Part shown: positions 27,021 to 36,558 of the stretch, piece by piece
How positions within the stretch are numbered: position 1 is the first letter of the stretch
Layout of the letters: the number at the start of each line of letters is the position of its first letter
Source of the DNA: Breoghania sp963678585
GTDB lineage: Bacteria > Pseudomonadota > Alphaproteobacteria > Rhizobiales > Stappiaceae
Direction: 5' to 3'
Assembly (NCBI GenBank): GCA_963678585.2
Contig: CAXXGA010000002.1
Location: 1,550,001-1,614,000 of the forward strand
DNA length: 64,000 nucleotides
Made by a program: the position numbers and the translations under genes
Notes under the pieces: model-generated
The model's database searches: none
What the model saw: the letters and a program-made list of their open reading frames with translations, nothing else
Told to the model about the DNA's origin: nothing

Positions 27021-27950
27021 ATGGAAATGCGCCAGCTTTACTATTTCGCTGCACTTGCCGAGGAAACCAGCGTTTCACGCGCAGCAGTGAAACTTTCTGT
27101 GGCGCAACCCGCCATCAGCCGCCAACTCAGGCTTCTGGAAGAGGAACTCGGCGTCACCCTGTTCCACCGGACCGGGCGCGGCATGAAACTGACGAGCGCG
27201 GGCCGTTTCTTCGACACCCGCGTGCGAAAGATCCTAACGGATCTGAAGGAGCTGGAACACGACGTGCGCGAAATGAAGGGCGTGGTCGAAGGCAAAGTCA
27301 CCTTGGGCATGCCGCCCACCGAGAGCCACATCCTCGTCCCCCCACTGCTGCAGACCCTGCGCCAGAACCATCCGGGCGTGGACCTTCACATCGTCGAGGC
27401 GTTCAGCGGCGATGTCAGCGAGCTGCTGACCACCGGCCACATAGACGTGGCGCTGTTCTACAAGGCCCCGCGCACGAAGCACTATGTCGCCGACGAGTTG
27501 TTGCATGAGAGCCTGTACCTGTTGGGGTCCGGCGAAAAGCCGGGCCCTTCCCCGGATCCGATGAAAATTCGGGATCTTGCAGGCCGACCGCTGGTCCTGC
27601 CGCGCAGACGGCACGGACTGCGCGCCCTGCTCGACCAGATCTGCAGCGAGATGGGCGTGGAGCTGAACGTCGCCTATGAGGTCGATTCCCTCATGACCCT
27701 GATACGCATGGTCGAGACCGGAGAGGTTTCCACCATCCTCCCCTTCAACGCGGTGCAGCGCGACGTGGCCGCAGGCCGGATCACCGCCACGCAGATCGAC
27801 CCGCTGGAACTGCGGCGCATTCTGGTGCTGGCGACGACGGCCCATCATCCGGTGCGCGCTGCCATGCGGATCGTCGCCCAGTTCTGCGCCCAGACCGTGC
27901 GCAGCCTTGCAGCGTCTGGCGAATGGCAAGGCATCATCGCCCGGACCTGA
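27021..27950 (+). CDS. LysR-family transcriptional regulator
   Basis: The 309-residue protein has an N-terminal winged HTH (residues about 1-60: MRQLYYFAALAEETSVSRAA, SVAQPAISRQLRLLEEELGV, LFHRTGRGMKLT), a linker helix and a periplasmic-binding-like effector domain. It belongs to the broad CynR/Cbl/Nac-like group. It lies 119 bp after the first MmgE/PrpD gene on the same strand and converges with the second MmgE/PrpD gene (17 bp between stops). It is therefore placed to control both halves of the cluster. Confidence 0.88.
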   Translation: MEMRQLYYFAALAEETSVSRAAVKLSVAQPAISRQLRLLEEELGVTLFHRTGRGMKLTSAGRFFDTRVRKILTDLKELEHDVREMKGVVEGKVTLGMPPTESHILVPPLLQTLRQNHPGVDLHIVEAFSGDVSELLTTGHIDVALFYKAPRTKHYVADELLHESLYLLGSGEKPGPSPDPMKIRDLAGRPLVLPRRRHGLRALLDQICSEMGVELNVAYEVDSLMTLIRMVETGEVSTILPFNAVQRDVAAGRITATQIDPLELRRILVLATTAHHPVRAAMRIVAQFCAQTVRSLAASGEWQGIIART

Positions 27951-27967
27951 CGCAGGTCACGGCCCGT

Positions 27968-29335
27968 TCAGCCTGCCTGGGGACAGGCGAGCCCCATCAG
28001 ATCGTTGACATCGCGAAGCTTGTCCAGTTCGCCGATCCGCTCGGCCAAGGACTGAGCCTGCATGGCGGACAAAGGGATCGCCGCGGCCTGACAATTGGCG
28101 AGGAACTTCGCAAGGCGCCGTTCTTCCGACACCGGGTTCGATGGATGACCGAGCGCCTGATCGACTGTCTCGTCTGCCATCGTTCCATCGGCGAATTCCA
28201 GACTGACCCGGCTGGGGCCGAAGGCGCTCGGTTCGCGCATGTCGAAGCTCTCGACGTCGATCCGTCCGGCAAGTTCCAGAACGCCCGGTTCCATCAAGGC
28301 TTCCGGCGAAAAATGGTCCACGCCCACATGCCCCTCAAGCAGACAACGGGTGACGCAATAGGACAGGCACAATCTGGCGTAATTCGCCGCCATATCCGCT
28401 TTCGGCTCGCGACCGACGAGGGAGCAGGCCACGGGCGACACGGTCACCACAATACGGCTCAGGGTGTCGGCGGTGGTCTTGTGCCGGGTCTGCAGGCGCA
28501 TCACCGCCTCGATTGCGCCATGGGTAGCGCGACCGGTCGGAAACGGTTTTTCCACCACCTGTTCGATCCGGCGCGTATTCGCCAATGCATCCAGCACGGG
28601 TGCCACCTCGACCGCATCCTCAAACAGTCTGAAATAGCCGAAGCGGCCCTCCAGCGTATTGCGCGTGGCAAGCAGGCCCGCGCTTGCCAGATCGACAGCC
28701 TCCACCGCAGCGCGCGCGTTGAACCCGATCTGGAGGGCAAGCAGCATCGTGCCTTCCTCATGCGCCTGCATGGACCCTGCCGATTGCGCGTATTGAGCCC
28801 CGAAAGCATTGATCAGCCGGTGTCTGTCGAGCCCCGCGATCTTGCCCACCGCAGCCGCGGCACCGAAACCGCCGGCCACCGCCGGTCGGAAGAATTTCAT
28901 CGGGGCAGTCCCGGCCAGACCGATTGCGGCCGCAACATCGACACCGGCGACGACCGCCTCGATCAGCGCAGCCCCGGACACCCCGCCCCTCTGTTCGGCT
29001 GCGGCCAAAGCGGCGGGTAATATCGCTGTCAGCGCATGGACAACCGCATCTTCATGCAGGCAGTCGAACTCCGAATTGTGGATGCAATAGGCGTTGAGCA
29101 AGGCGGCCAGCCCGGCGGGAAAACCGCCACGACGCCCGAAGACGCGACACGTCCCGCCCTGCCCCCACGCACCGCTTGAAGCGAAAAGCTCTGAGGCCCA
29201 CTGCCCCCGGCTCCCGGCAAGCCCGACCCCGATGGTATCGAGAATGAGCCGTCGCGCGGCTGCGCGGGTCTTCTCAGCCAGATCCTCATACCGGATGGCG
29301 ATGACATGCTCTGCAAGGCGGGCGATAGCGTCCAT
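27968..29335 (-). CDS. MmgE/PrpD-family protein (second copy)
   Basis: The start is ATG 29335 (MDAIARLAEHVIA), with AGGA 7 bases upstream. The 455-residue protein has family stretches LILDTIGVGLAGSRG, LLNAYCIHNSEFDCLHEDAV, HALTAILPAALAAAE, AAAAVGKIAGLDRHRLINAFG and FPTGRATHGAIEAVM. Similarity to the copy at 25477 is at family level only, so it is not a recent duplicate. It follows a TRAP transporter (dctM ends 25 bp upstream) and is probably the first enzyme acting on the imported carboxylate. Confidence 0.87.
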   Translation of the reverse strand: MDAIARLAEHVIAIRYEDLAEKTRAAARRLILDTIGVGLAGSRGQWASELFASSGAWGQGGTCRVFGRRGGFPAGLAALLNAYCIHNSEFDCLHEDAVVHALTAILPAALAAAEQRGGVSGAALIEAVVAGVDVAAAIGLAGTAPMKFFRPAVAGGFGAAAAVGKIAGLDRHRLINAFGAQYAQSAGSMQAHEEGTMLLALQIGFNARAAVEAVDLASAGLLATRNTLEGRFGYFRLFEDAVEVAPVLDALANTRRIEQVVEKPFPTGRATHGAIEAVMRLQTRHKTTADTLSRIVVTVSPVACSLVGREPKADMAANYARLCLSYCVTRCLLEGHVGVDHFSPEALMEPGVLELAGRIDVESFDMREPSAFGPSRVSLEFADGTMADETVDQALGHPSNPVSEERRLAKFLANCQAAAIPLSAMQAQSLAERIGELDKLRDVNDLMGLACPQAG

Positions 29336-29360
29336 GGTCTTTCCTGATTTTCCCAACCCA

Positions 29361-30647
29361 CTAGCGCATCACGGCGGGAAGCCAAAGCGCGATGGAGGGG
29401 AATGCGATCACGAGGCCGATCATCGCCAACAGGACACCGACAAACGGCATCGTCCCGACCATGACATCGTTCATGGGCCCGCGGCTCGGGCGAATGCTCT
29501 GCACCACAAAGAGGTTCAGCCCGATGGGCGGCGTCACCAGCGCGGTTTCAAGAAGAAGCATCAGCACGACGCCGAACCAGATCGGATCGAAACCGAGGGA
29601 GATGACAATCGGCGTAACGATGGGCACCGTCGCGATCATCATCGACAGGGTTTCCATGAAGCAACCCAGGATGATGTAGAAGCCCGCGATAACGAGGATA
29701 GTCTCGTATGGCCCGAGCCCGAGCGTGCTGATGAAATCCTCCATCGCATCGGCAAGACCGATGGCCGCGAAGACCAGATTAAGGAAATAGGCCGCGATGA
29801 TGATCAGCACGATCATGGCTGTCGTGCGCATCGTCCCTTCAAAGGCTGCCAGCAGCACGGACACTTTCAGGGCACCGAATGCCGCCGCAAGGACAAGCGC
29901 GGCAACGACACCGAGCGCGGCGGCCTCCGTCGGGGTGGCGAAGCCCGCATAGATAGAACCGACCACCACCGCGAAGATCGCCGCCGGCGGCAACAGATGT
30001 GGCAGGCTCTGCAAGCGTGCGCGCCAGTTCGTCGAAATCCGCTGCCCGCCCCAATTCGAATTGAGAATGCAGGCGCCTGCGATCATCGCCATGAACAGCC
30101 CTGCCAGCAACAGGCCCGGCAGGATACCGGCCAGATAGAGGCTGGGCAGCGACGTGTTGGTCAGCACCGCGAAGATGATCATGTTGATCGACGGTGGGAT
30201 CAGAATGCCGAGCGTTCCGCCCGCCGCCAACGAGCCGAGGAAGAGACGCTCGTTATAGCCATGAACCTGCACCTCGGGCAGAGCGACCGTGCCGACGGTG
30301 GCGGCGGTTGCCACCGATGATCCCGAAGTCGCGGCAAACAGCGCCGACGTTCCGACATTGGAATGCATCAGCCCGCCGGGCAACCAGCCCAGCCAGTGCG
30401 ACAGGGCGGTGTACATCCGCGACGACACGCCGGTGCGCAGCAGGATTTCGCCCAGAAGCACGAACATGGGGATCGCGACGAGCAGGTTGTTGGTGCTCGT
30501 GGACCATGCCAGGTCGCCAAGCGTGCGAACCAGCGGCATGGGCGAATAGAGCTCGCCCAGGATCAGGCCGAGCACGCCCATCGCCGCTGCGACAGGCAGG
30601 CTGAGGACGATCAGCAGGATGAGGGTTGTGAGAGCGGTTGCCAGCAT
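29361..30647 (-). CDS. TRAP transporter large permease (DctM)
   Basis: The start is ATG 30647 (MLATALTTLILLIV). Upstream in-frame codons overlap dctQ. The 428-residue membrane protein has about 12 TM segments with DctM features: LLVAIPMFVLLGEIL, ALFAATSGSSVATAATVG, GGTLGILIPPSINMIIF, LGCFMETLSMMIATVPIVTPI and VTPPIGLNLFVVQSI. It forms the ion-coupled channel of a TRAP system with the DctQ and DctP proteins encoded just upstream. It lies 25 bp before the second MmgE/PrpD gene. Confidence 0.92.
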   Translation of the reverse strand: MLATALTTLILLIVLSLPVAAAMGVLGLILGELYSPMPLVRTLGDLAWSTSTNNLLVAIPMFVLLGEILLRTGVSSRMYTALSHWLGWLPGGLMHSNVGTSALFAATSGSSVATAATVGTVALPEVQVHGYNERLFLGSLAAGGTLGILIPPSINMIIFAVLTNTSLPSLYLAGILPGLLLAGLFMAMIAGACILNSNWGGQRISTNWRARLQSLPHLLPPAAIFAVVVGSIYAGFATPTEAAALGVVAALVLAAAFGALKVSVLLAAFEGTMRTTAMIVLIIIAAYFLNLVFAAIGLADAMEDFISTLGLGPYETILVIAGFYIILGCFMETLSMMIATVPIVTPIVISLGFDPIWFGVVLMLLLETALVTPPIGLNLFVVQSIRPSRGPMNDVMVGTMPFVGVLLAMIGLVIAFPSIALWLPAVMR

Positions 30648-30652
30648 TGGTC

Positions 30653-31294
30653 CTATCCTTGGGTCGCTGAGCCATGCCCGGGCAGATCGGTCTGATCCTC
30701 GATCTCGTCTTCGACGCTTTTGATGCCGGCAATCCGAGAGACACCTGCGATATCGCCCGTGATCAGACACCCGATGGCGCGCAGCAGCAGGGCCGCAAGG
30801 TTCAGCGAAAAGAATGCAAGACCGCCGAACCAGAGCGACTGAGGCAACCAGAGCGGCACCTGCAGGGCGCTGTTGGAGGCAGAGCCGAAATCAATGCTGC
30901 TTTCCAGAAGCCGCCCGGCCCAATAGGTCAGAAGAAAGGAAAACCCGGCGAGACTGACGAGGCTGAGCAGATCGAGAAAAGCCCGCAACCGTCCCTCCAC
31001 GAGATTGTAGAGTACGTCGATGCGGATATGCGCCTGCTCCGCCAATGCGAAACTCAGTGTCCAGGAGACGGAAACGGCGAGAACGTAGCCGGATATCTCA
31101 TCCATGCCGCCAAGCGTCACGTTGAACAGCTTGCGCAACAGCACCTCGACGCTGACCAGCAGACAGGTGACGATCAGGGCGGCTCCGGACACCCAGGTCG
31201 CACCCCGCCCCGTCCTGCGCGCGAGCGCCAACGTCCGGTCCAGGGGCGCAAACGCCCCCGGACCCGCCACCATCGTCGGTGTCGAAGACAGCAT
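30653..31294 (-). CDS. TRAP transporter small permease (DctQ)
   Basis: The 213-residue membrane protein has four TM segments (about 35-55, 70-90, 108-130 and 150-172) and the DctQ stretch GGMDEISGYVLAVSVSWTLS. The C-terminal 35 residues are polar and acidic, longer than typical. Only a few bases separate it from dctM and from the dctP stop, so the three are one transcription unit. Confidence 0.88.
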   Translation of the reverse strand: MLSSTPTMVAGPGAFAPLDRTLALARRTGRGATWVSGAALIVTCLLVSVEVLLRKLFNVTLGGMDEISGYVLAVSVSWTLSFALAEQAHIRIDVLYNLVEGRLRAFLDLLSLVSLAGFSFLLTYWAGRLLESSIDFGSASNSALQVPLWLPQSLWFGGLAFFSLNLAALLLRAIGCLITGDIAGVSRIAGIKSVEDEIEDQTDLPGHGSATQG

Positions 31295-31295
31295 T

Positions 31296-32345
31296 TCAGT
31301 TCACTTTCACTGTCTTGCCGATAACGGCGCCGATTGTCTGGTTGAATTCATCGACGCAGCCCGCCCCGCAACGCTCCGCCCATTTCGGCAGGATGACCTC
31401 GGCGGTGATCTTGTCGAGGAGCGTGCGATCCCCATCGGAAACCGGAACGAGCTTCATGTGCGCCTTGGTCCCGACACCGCACGGATCCTCGCCGATATTG
31501 CAGTTGATCCCTTCCTGCGTCTCGCGGCCCGCGCCGGTCCAGATCTTCTCCTCCAGCTTGCTCAATTCGCTTTGAAGGAAGGCCTGCGTCTCCGGGTTCA
31601 GCCGGTTCCAGAAGGAGAGATTGGCGGTCGTGACCATGGTGCTCCAGCCCACGGGCAGCGCGTAAAGGTGATCGGCGACCTCGAACCACTTGGCGGAATT
31701 TCCCGACATCGTCCCGGTGATCGCACAATCGACGACGCCATTCTCAAGAGCCGGGATGACATCGGCAAAGGCCATGGTCACACCGGTGCCGCCCAGCGCG
31801 GTCACGAATTCCGACAGCGTCCGGTTCCCGGTGCGCACCTTCTTTCCCGCGATATCGGAAAGCGACCTGATCTCGGTGTTGCAGTAGAAGACCTGCGCCG
31901 GATACGGCCAGGTCGCCAGAACCTTCACCTTGTATTTGTCCGCGAAATAGGACGCCAGAACCGGCTTGTAGGCGTCCGCAATCGCATGGGCCACCTCAAC
32001 GGTCGGCGCCAACCCGGCAAGATCCGCCGCCTCGTTTCGCGGATCGTCGGAGGCAGTATAGCCCAGCACCGTCGTACTGATATCGACAACGCCCTGCCCG
32101 GTCAGCCTCAGCACCTCGCCCCCCTTGAAACCCATCTCGTCGAAACCGCGGGCGGACGCCCTGATCCGCCCTCCCGACGCCTCGAGGATCCCGTCCTTCC
32201 AGAAGATTTCTTCATAGTTCTTGTAGGAGGAGAGGAAGGAGACCGATCCGATGACGTTGACATCCACGTTCTGGATCTCTGCTGACGCCGGGCCAGCCGC
32301 CACCGATACGACGGCCAGTGCGGCCACCATCTTGTTCAGTTTCAT
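31296..32345 (-). CDS. TRAP transporter substrate-binding protein (DctP)
   Basis: The 349-residue protein has a Sec signal peptide (MKLNKMVAALAVVSVAAGPASA, cleavage near residue 22) and the DctP fold. The helix region LSDIAGKKVRTGNRTLSEFV contains the conserved Arg that pairs with the substrate carboxylate. ALENGVVDCAITGTM and AKWFEVADHLYALPVGWST follow. The two Cys pairs near the C-terminus may form disulfides. It is the first gene of the leftward TRAP/MmgE-PrpD operon, with 254 bp of non-coding DNA upstream. The ligand is unknown but should be an organic acid. Confidence 0.9.
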   Translation of the reverse strand: MKLNKMVAALAVVSVAAGPASAEIQNVDVNVIGSVSFLSSYKNYEEIFWKDGILEASGGRIRASARGFDEMGFKGGEVLRLTGQGVVDISTTVLGYTASDDPRNEAADLAGLAPTVEVAHAIADAYKPVLASYFADKYKVKVLATWPYPAQVFYCNTEIRSLSDIAGKKVRTGNRTLSEFVTALGGTGVTMAFADVIPALENGVVDCAITGTMSGNSAKWFEVADHLYALPVGWSTMVTTANLSFWNRLNPETQAFLQSELSKLEEKIWTGAGRETQEGINCNIGEDPCGVGTKAHMKLVPVSDGDRTLLDKITAEVILPKWAERCGAGCVDEFNQTIGAVIGKTVKVN

Positions 32346-32599
32346 CTGGAAATACCCTCTGTTGGTTCTTCGGCGGCTTCTTGCGGCGCGTTATGTTTTT
32401 TCCGTCAAGCCACCGGATGTTCTTTCGAACAGGTCCACCGTCTCGCGCGGTGTACGTAACCTACCGGCATTCCCAATTCAGGGGTAAATCAACCAGTTAT
32501 GCCGATCCGTTATAGCTCGGCAGCACGCCTGTACGGACACGTTGCCCGCCGCAGAAACAGGCCGCCCCGCAGCCGGGAAGCGGACGCCCGATACCTTGT

Positions 32600-34042
32600 C
32601 TATTGAACGGCGGCAACGCGCACCGGCACCGCGGCCATCGCCTGTACATCTTCCGGTGAAGGCCTGACCGAAAGTGGACCGGCGGGCCGCGAATGCACCC
32701 GAATATCGGTCGGATCGACATTACGGGGAAGCGAGATATCGATCATGGCGAGCGCGCGGCCATGCCCGCGAAAATCGCGAAACTTGAGCCGCATGAGATG
32801 GCGCTCAGACGTATTGATCTCCAGATAATGCCTGCGCGCCACGACCGCCTGCCCGAAATCGACGAACAGACGGAAGCGGGAGGCCCCCCCGTTCAAGGGG
32901 ATATGCTGAACCAGGGCCGGAGCCTGACTTTCGGCCTCGACGGGAAAGCGTCGCGCGCGCCGCATCCTGGCCGTGCGCTGACGGACCCCGCCGGGCTTCC
33001 CCGCATTGACCGCGCGGATGCGGCGCAGATGCCGCACCTTGAAGAACCGCTTGGCGAGGCCGCTTAAGTGGGAATGGCTATCGCGTGCGCGGAACAGGAA
33101 CAGGGCCTCCAGCCCCCCGAGCCCCGGCAACGCACCCTTGGGCCGCAAGCCCTCCAGAACATCTTCCGGCACGCCGACATGAAGCCTCTCGGCCATATAG
33201 GCGAGCGCGATATGGGCATGAGGCCGGATCCCCAGCCTGTCGGCATTTTCGAGAAACAGAGGCCAGTCGACCTCCCCCGCCTCGATCATGCGGGCGCAAT
33301 CGACGATCCAGTCCGCATGATGGAGGCCGTCCACCGTCCCGTGCGCCAGGGCGATGGTGAAACGATCCGTCGGGCACGGCACCATGACCTGTGCGTCCAG
33401 AAAGTCATGGGCAGCGGCCCGTACCCATATGCCGACTTCCGCCGGATCGTCGTGACCGACCGTACGAAAGACGCGGGTATGGATATCGATGTCGCCATTC
33501 GGGGCCTTCACGAAATTGAGCCCGTGAAAGCCTGCCCCCAGCGCCCGCAGATAAAGCACCGAGGCCCCATGGTCCGGCCGCCACCCGGCCCCGTCGAGCA
33601 CTTCCAGAACGAACGCGTAATCCTCGCGCCGGATGACGAGATCCACATCATGCGCGATGCGCCCCTTGAGGCTGCCCATGTCGAGCGCGGAAAAGGCGGC
33701 CCCCTTGATGACGAGCATTTCCACACCCGCCTCCGTCAGCGCCTGAAGCACCGGCTCGGCGGCCTTCAGCGCGATGCGGGACTTGCTCCACAACATTCGC
33801 ACGATGCCGTCGATGCGCCCACGCTCGGGGATTTCCAGCTTCGAGGGTGGGAATCGCACCGCGGCGCGTACAAGCAACCGCTGTTCCGCGAAACTCGCAT
33901 CGTCGAAATCGGTCTGGTCGAGCCACGCCCGCAAGGCATCGGCCGCCCGCGCCTCATTCGGGCAGGCGGCAGCGATGATGAGCAATTCCTGCGGCCCTTG
34001 CGGCCATGCCCATTCAGGCGAGGGAAACCGGCGCGCCATCAT
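32600..34042 (-). CDS. Nucleotidyltransferase-fold protein (NTP_transf_5 type)
   Basis: The 480-residue protein has its core at about 110-260: VLQALTEAGVEMLVIKGAAF, SLKGRIAHDVDLVIRREDYAFVLE (the D-x-D metal pair) and GDIDIHTRVF, the pattern of the uncharacterised NTP_transf_5 family. The last 120 residues (from about 360) are Arg-rich and unlike the core. In peptide-tailoring clusters such proteins accompany HprK-like kinases and can attach groups to a phosphorylated Ser. It is the last gene of the leftward PqqD/kinase/GT2/GT2 set, overlapping the second glycosyltransferase by ATGA. Its exact reaction is unknown. Confidence 0.78.
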   Translation of the reverse strand: MMARRFPSPEWAWPQGPQELLIIAAACPNEARAADALRAWLDQTDFDDASFAEQRLLVRAAVRFPPSKLEIPERGRIDGIVRMLWSKSRIALKAAEPVLQALTEAGVEMLVIKGAAFSALDMGSLKGRIAHDVDLVIRREDYAFVLEVLDGAGWRPDHGASVLYLRALGAGFHGLNFVKAPNGDIDIHTRVFRTVGHDDPAEVGIWVRAAAHDFLDAQVMVPCPTDRFTIALAHGTVDGLHHADWIVDCARMIEAGEVDWPLFLENADRLGIRPHAHIALAYMAERLHVGVPEDVLEGLRPKGALPGLGGLEALFLFRARDSHSHLSGLAKRFFKVRHLRRIRAVNAGKPGGVRQRTARMRRARRFPVEAESQAPALVQHIPLNGGASRFRLFVDFGQAVVARRHYLEINTSERHLMRLKFRDFRGHGRALAMIDISLPRNVDPTDIRVHSRPAGPLSVRPSPEDVQAMAAVPVRVAAVQ

Positions 34043-34716
34043 TCCCCCTGCTGCTGACGACGCCGCAGGATCGCAAGGCGTGCGGCATGAAGATAACCGC
34101 CGTCGCGCTCCGGCGTCTGCTGATGGCTCAGGCTGCCGCGCCGGATGCGCCGCAGCGCCAGAGGCTCCTCCAGCATGACGAGGTGGTGCCCGCCCTCACG
34201 CACCCGGGCGAGCCAGTCGATCAGATCGCCGCATCCCCCCGGCGGATCGATTATCGGCCCGACCGCATCGAACACATCGCGCTTCATCACCATCGTGGAG
34301 CGAAGCCAGCCCGCCACGGGCGCGCCGAGCGTTTGTTCCTGCCAGGGCGTGCCGTCACGAAAGGGCCGGTAATGGGAAAACACCCCGGTCAGCGCCGGAT
34401 CTGCCGCAAGGCGCGCGAGTTGCGTCTCCATCTTGTTCACCGCCCACAGATCGTCGCAATCGACCGTGGCGACCACCGCAGACGAGGCCCGCGAAAACCC
34501 AACTGAGGTCGCAGAACCCACCCCCCGGTTTTCCTGACAAAGGAGGACGATGTCATCGCCCAACGCGCGCACGGTGTCCACCGTCGCATCGGTGGACCCG
34601 TCATCGACGACGATGATCTCGTCCGGCGGAACGCTCTGCGCCCGGATCGAGGCAATCGCCTCTGCGATGAAATCCGCGCCGTTAAACGTCGGGATGAGAG
34701 CGGTGTAAGGGAGCAT
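34039..34716 (-). CDS. Family 2 glycosyltransferase (second of pair)
   Basis: The start is ATG 34716 (MLPYTALIPTFNG), inside the end of the preceding gene. An alternative start is 34743. The protein has 225 residues with a GT-A fold: YTALIPTFNGADFIAEAI, EIIVVDDGSTDATVD and VATVDCDDLWAVNK as the DxD region. There is no membrane segment, so it is a soluble transferase. It overlaps the upstream GT2 by 35 bp and the downstream NTP_transf_5 gene by 4 bp. This tight coupling shows that it belongs to the same tailoring pathway. The acceptor is unknown. Confidence 0.85.
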   Translation of the reverse strand: MLPYTALIPTFNGADFIAEAIASIRAQSVPPDEIIVVDDGSTDATVDTVRALGDDIVLLCQENRGVGSATSVGFSRASSAVVATVDCDDLWAVNKMETQLARLAADPALTGVFSHYRPFRDGTPWQEQTLGAPVAGWLRSTMVMKRDVFDAVGPIIDPPGGCGDLIDWLARVREGGHHLVMLEEPLALRRIRRGSLSHQQTPERDGGYLHAARLAILRRRQQQGE

Positions 34717-35470
34717 TCTTCCAGCGTTCCAGTTCGGCGACATGCGTGTCGGTCAAAAAGCCTTTTGGCAGCTGAGCGCCGCCGATCTTCCGGCGGCGAT
34801 TGGCGGCCCGCAGCATCGCCCGCATGATCTCGCGGCGCACCTGCTCCACATCGTCGGTCACGCTGCCATGGTTACGCCGGTAGTAGACCCCAATATCGTC
34901 ATCAAGGACATGGACCACCTCATGTTCGAAGATCCGCAAAAGGAACTCCGTATCCTCCGACTGGATCAGCGTTTCATCGAAGGCGCCGAGCCTGCGGATC
35001 AGCCCCGCACGAAAGAGCCCCGCTCCGAGCTGGATCGGGCGTCCGTCGAGCGTGCGCCCCTCCGGCGAAGGCGCAAGAGCCTCGCAGTCCTCGATCTCGA
35101 AAAATCGGGTCGCACAATAGAGCATTTCAAGCTCCGGTCGGGCCTCGAACTTGGTGAGATCACGGGCGAACCGACCGGCGGGCGAGAGATCGTCCGCATC
35201 GAGAAAGGCGACGAAATCCGTGTCCCTTGCCATCGCGGAAAGGCAGGCGTTGCGGGTGGCGGAAATCCCCACATGGGGCCGCGCGATCAGCCGGATCTCC
35301 GGGGCTTCGCGTGCCAGATCGCTCACGATTTCGACCGTGCGGTCGCCTGACCCGTCATCCGCAACAAGGATTTCCATCTCCGCCGCATCGCGCTGACGCA
35401 GGAGTGAGCGAAGCGCGGAAGCGATAGTCCGCTCCGCATTATAGGCGGGCATGAGAACGGAGAGTTTCAT
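34682..35470 (-). CDS. Family 2 glycosyltransferase (first of pair)
   Basis: The 262-residue GT-A protein has LSVLMPAYNAERTIASAL, EILVADDGSGDRTVEIV and FVAFLDADDLSPAGRF (DxD), then an acceptor-side region with LGAFDETLIQSEDTEFLLR. It is soluble. Its start overlaps the kinase stop (ATGA, 35467-35470). Two GT2 genes between an HprK-like kinase and an NTP_transf_5 gene suggest sequential sugar addition to a kinase product, but a surface glycan role cannot be excluded. Confidence 0.86.
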   Translation of the reverse strand: MKLSVLMPAYNAERTIASALRSLLRQRDAAEMEILVADDGSGDRTVEIVSDLAREAPEIRLIARPHVGISATRNACLSAMARDTDFVAFLDADDLSPAGRFARDLTKFEARPELEMLYCATRFFEIEDCEALAPSPEGRTLDGRPIQLGAGLFRAGLIRRLGAFDETLIQSEDTEFLLRIFEHEVVHVLDDDIGVYYRRNHGSVTDDVEQVRREIMRAMLRAANRRRKIGGAQLPKGFLTDTHVAELERWKNAPLHRSHPDV

Positions 35471-36558
35471 GGTCGGCTCCCGGCGAGAAACCCGCGCAGG
35501 AAACCGGCAACCTCGGCGGGATCGGTCCCAAGATCGACCCGCCAGACAGGCAGGCGGCGGCAGAACTCGGCGAGAAAGCTCACGTCAGCGCGCCAGGCCC
35601 CGAAAAGCTGCGCAAAGCTGCTCGGCGCAAGCGCCATCATCGCCTCCTTGGCGGTAGCCTGCCGCGCGGACGTCTTCTCCCCGCCCGTCACCGACGGCAG
35701 CAGGATCGCCTGCCCTGACAAGGCGCGCGCGCCCGCCCCCGGACACAGCCGGTCGAACTCGAATTCCAGCTTTCCCTGCCAGTTGGGACCCTGAAGGCAC
35801 GGATCGGCCTGATCAACGCCCAACCGCTGCAATCCCTCACGATCCTGTTTCATGATCTTGATGAGCGGGCGAGCGATCACGCTATCGGCGTTCACGTCCG
35901 CGAGCACATAGTCGTCCCCGACGCTGACGAGACCATCGAGAATGCCGCAAAGCGTGGTGCCGGACTTGCCCGACCCTCCGGCCCCGGCGAGAAAGACGCA
36001 ATCGCCGTCCAGACCGACGGTTCCCGCATGAACGAGCGGCCTTCCGATGCCGTGCATCGCCCAATGCAGAAAGAGGCGCAGCGGAACCGAGGCTTCCCAG
36101 GGCGGCGGCGTATCCGCGGTGGGCATCAGTTGCACGCCCTCCCCGGTTTCCGGGTCATGGAACTGCCAGAGATCGCGCTCCGGATCGTAGACGCCCGCAA
36201 GATTGTCGGCCTCCAGCGCATCGCGGACCGGTCCGCCGCCGATCACACTGTCCGACCAGACGCAGCGCGGCATATCCGGCACGTTTTCGCTGTCGAGCAC
36301 CGTCAGACGCAGGCCGGGTTGCGGTGCATCCGCCAGCGGATCGATGGCGTAAACGCGATCGCAGGCCAGCGCATAGGCGGGATCGGCAACGGCGAGATCG
36401 AGGTCGAGTCCGTGCAATCGCAGGCGACGGTGCGTGAGGCGAGCGTCGTCAAGCGAACGCGCAAAGGCCAGCGCATCCCTTGCGAAAGACGCAAGATCCT
36501 TGCGGCCGACTTTGCGAACCGGGCTCAGAATGAGACAGCCTCTTTCTGATGAGGCCAA
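35467..36558 (-). CDS. HprK-like (HPr kinase-related) serine kinase
   Basis: The 363-residue protein has an N-terminal region of about 150 residues without recognised motifs, then an HPr-kinase-like P-loop domain: MHGIGRPLVHAGTVGLDGDC, FLAGAGGSGKSGTT (Walker A, about 190-203) and LVSVGDDYVLAD (acidic strand). It has no HPr partner or PTS genes nearby. Its start overlaps the PqqD-like gene by 34 bp. Related HprK-type enzymes phosphorylate a Ser on a peptide in lasso-peptide and HPr-rel-A neighbourhoods. Kinase action on a small peptide presented by the PqqD-like protein is the favoured inference. Confidence 0.78.
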   Translation of the reverse strand: MASSERGCLILSPVRKVGRKDLASFARDALAFARSLDDARLTHRRLRLHGLDLDLAVADPAYALACDRVYAIDPLADAPQPGLRLTVLDSENVPDMPRCVWSDSVIGGGPVRDALEADNLAGVYDPERDLWQFHDPETGEGVQLMPTADTPPPWEASVPLRLFLHWAMHGIGRPLVHAGTVGLDGDCVFLAGAGGSGKSGTTLCGILDGLVSVGDDYVLADVNADSVIARPLIKIMKQDREGLQRLGVDQADPCLQGPNWQGKLEFEFDRLCPGAGARALSGQAILLPSVTGGEKTSARQATAKEAMMALAPSSFAQLFGAWRADVSFLAEFCRRLPVWRVDLGTDPAEVAGFLRGFLAGSRP

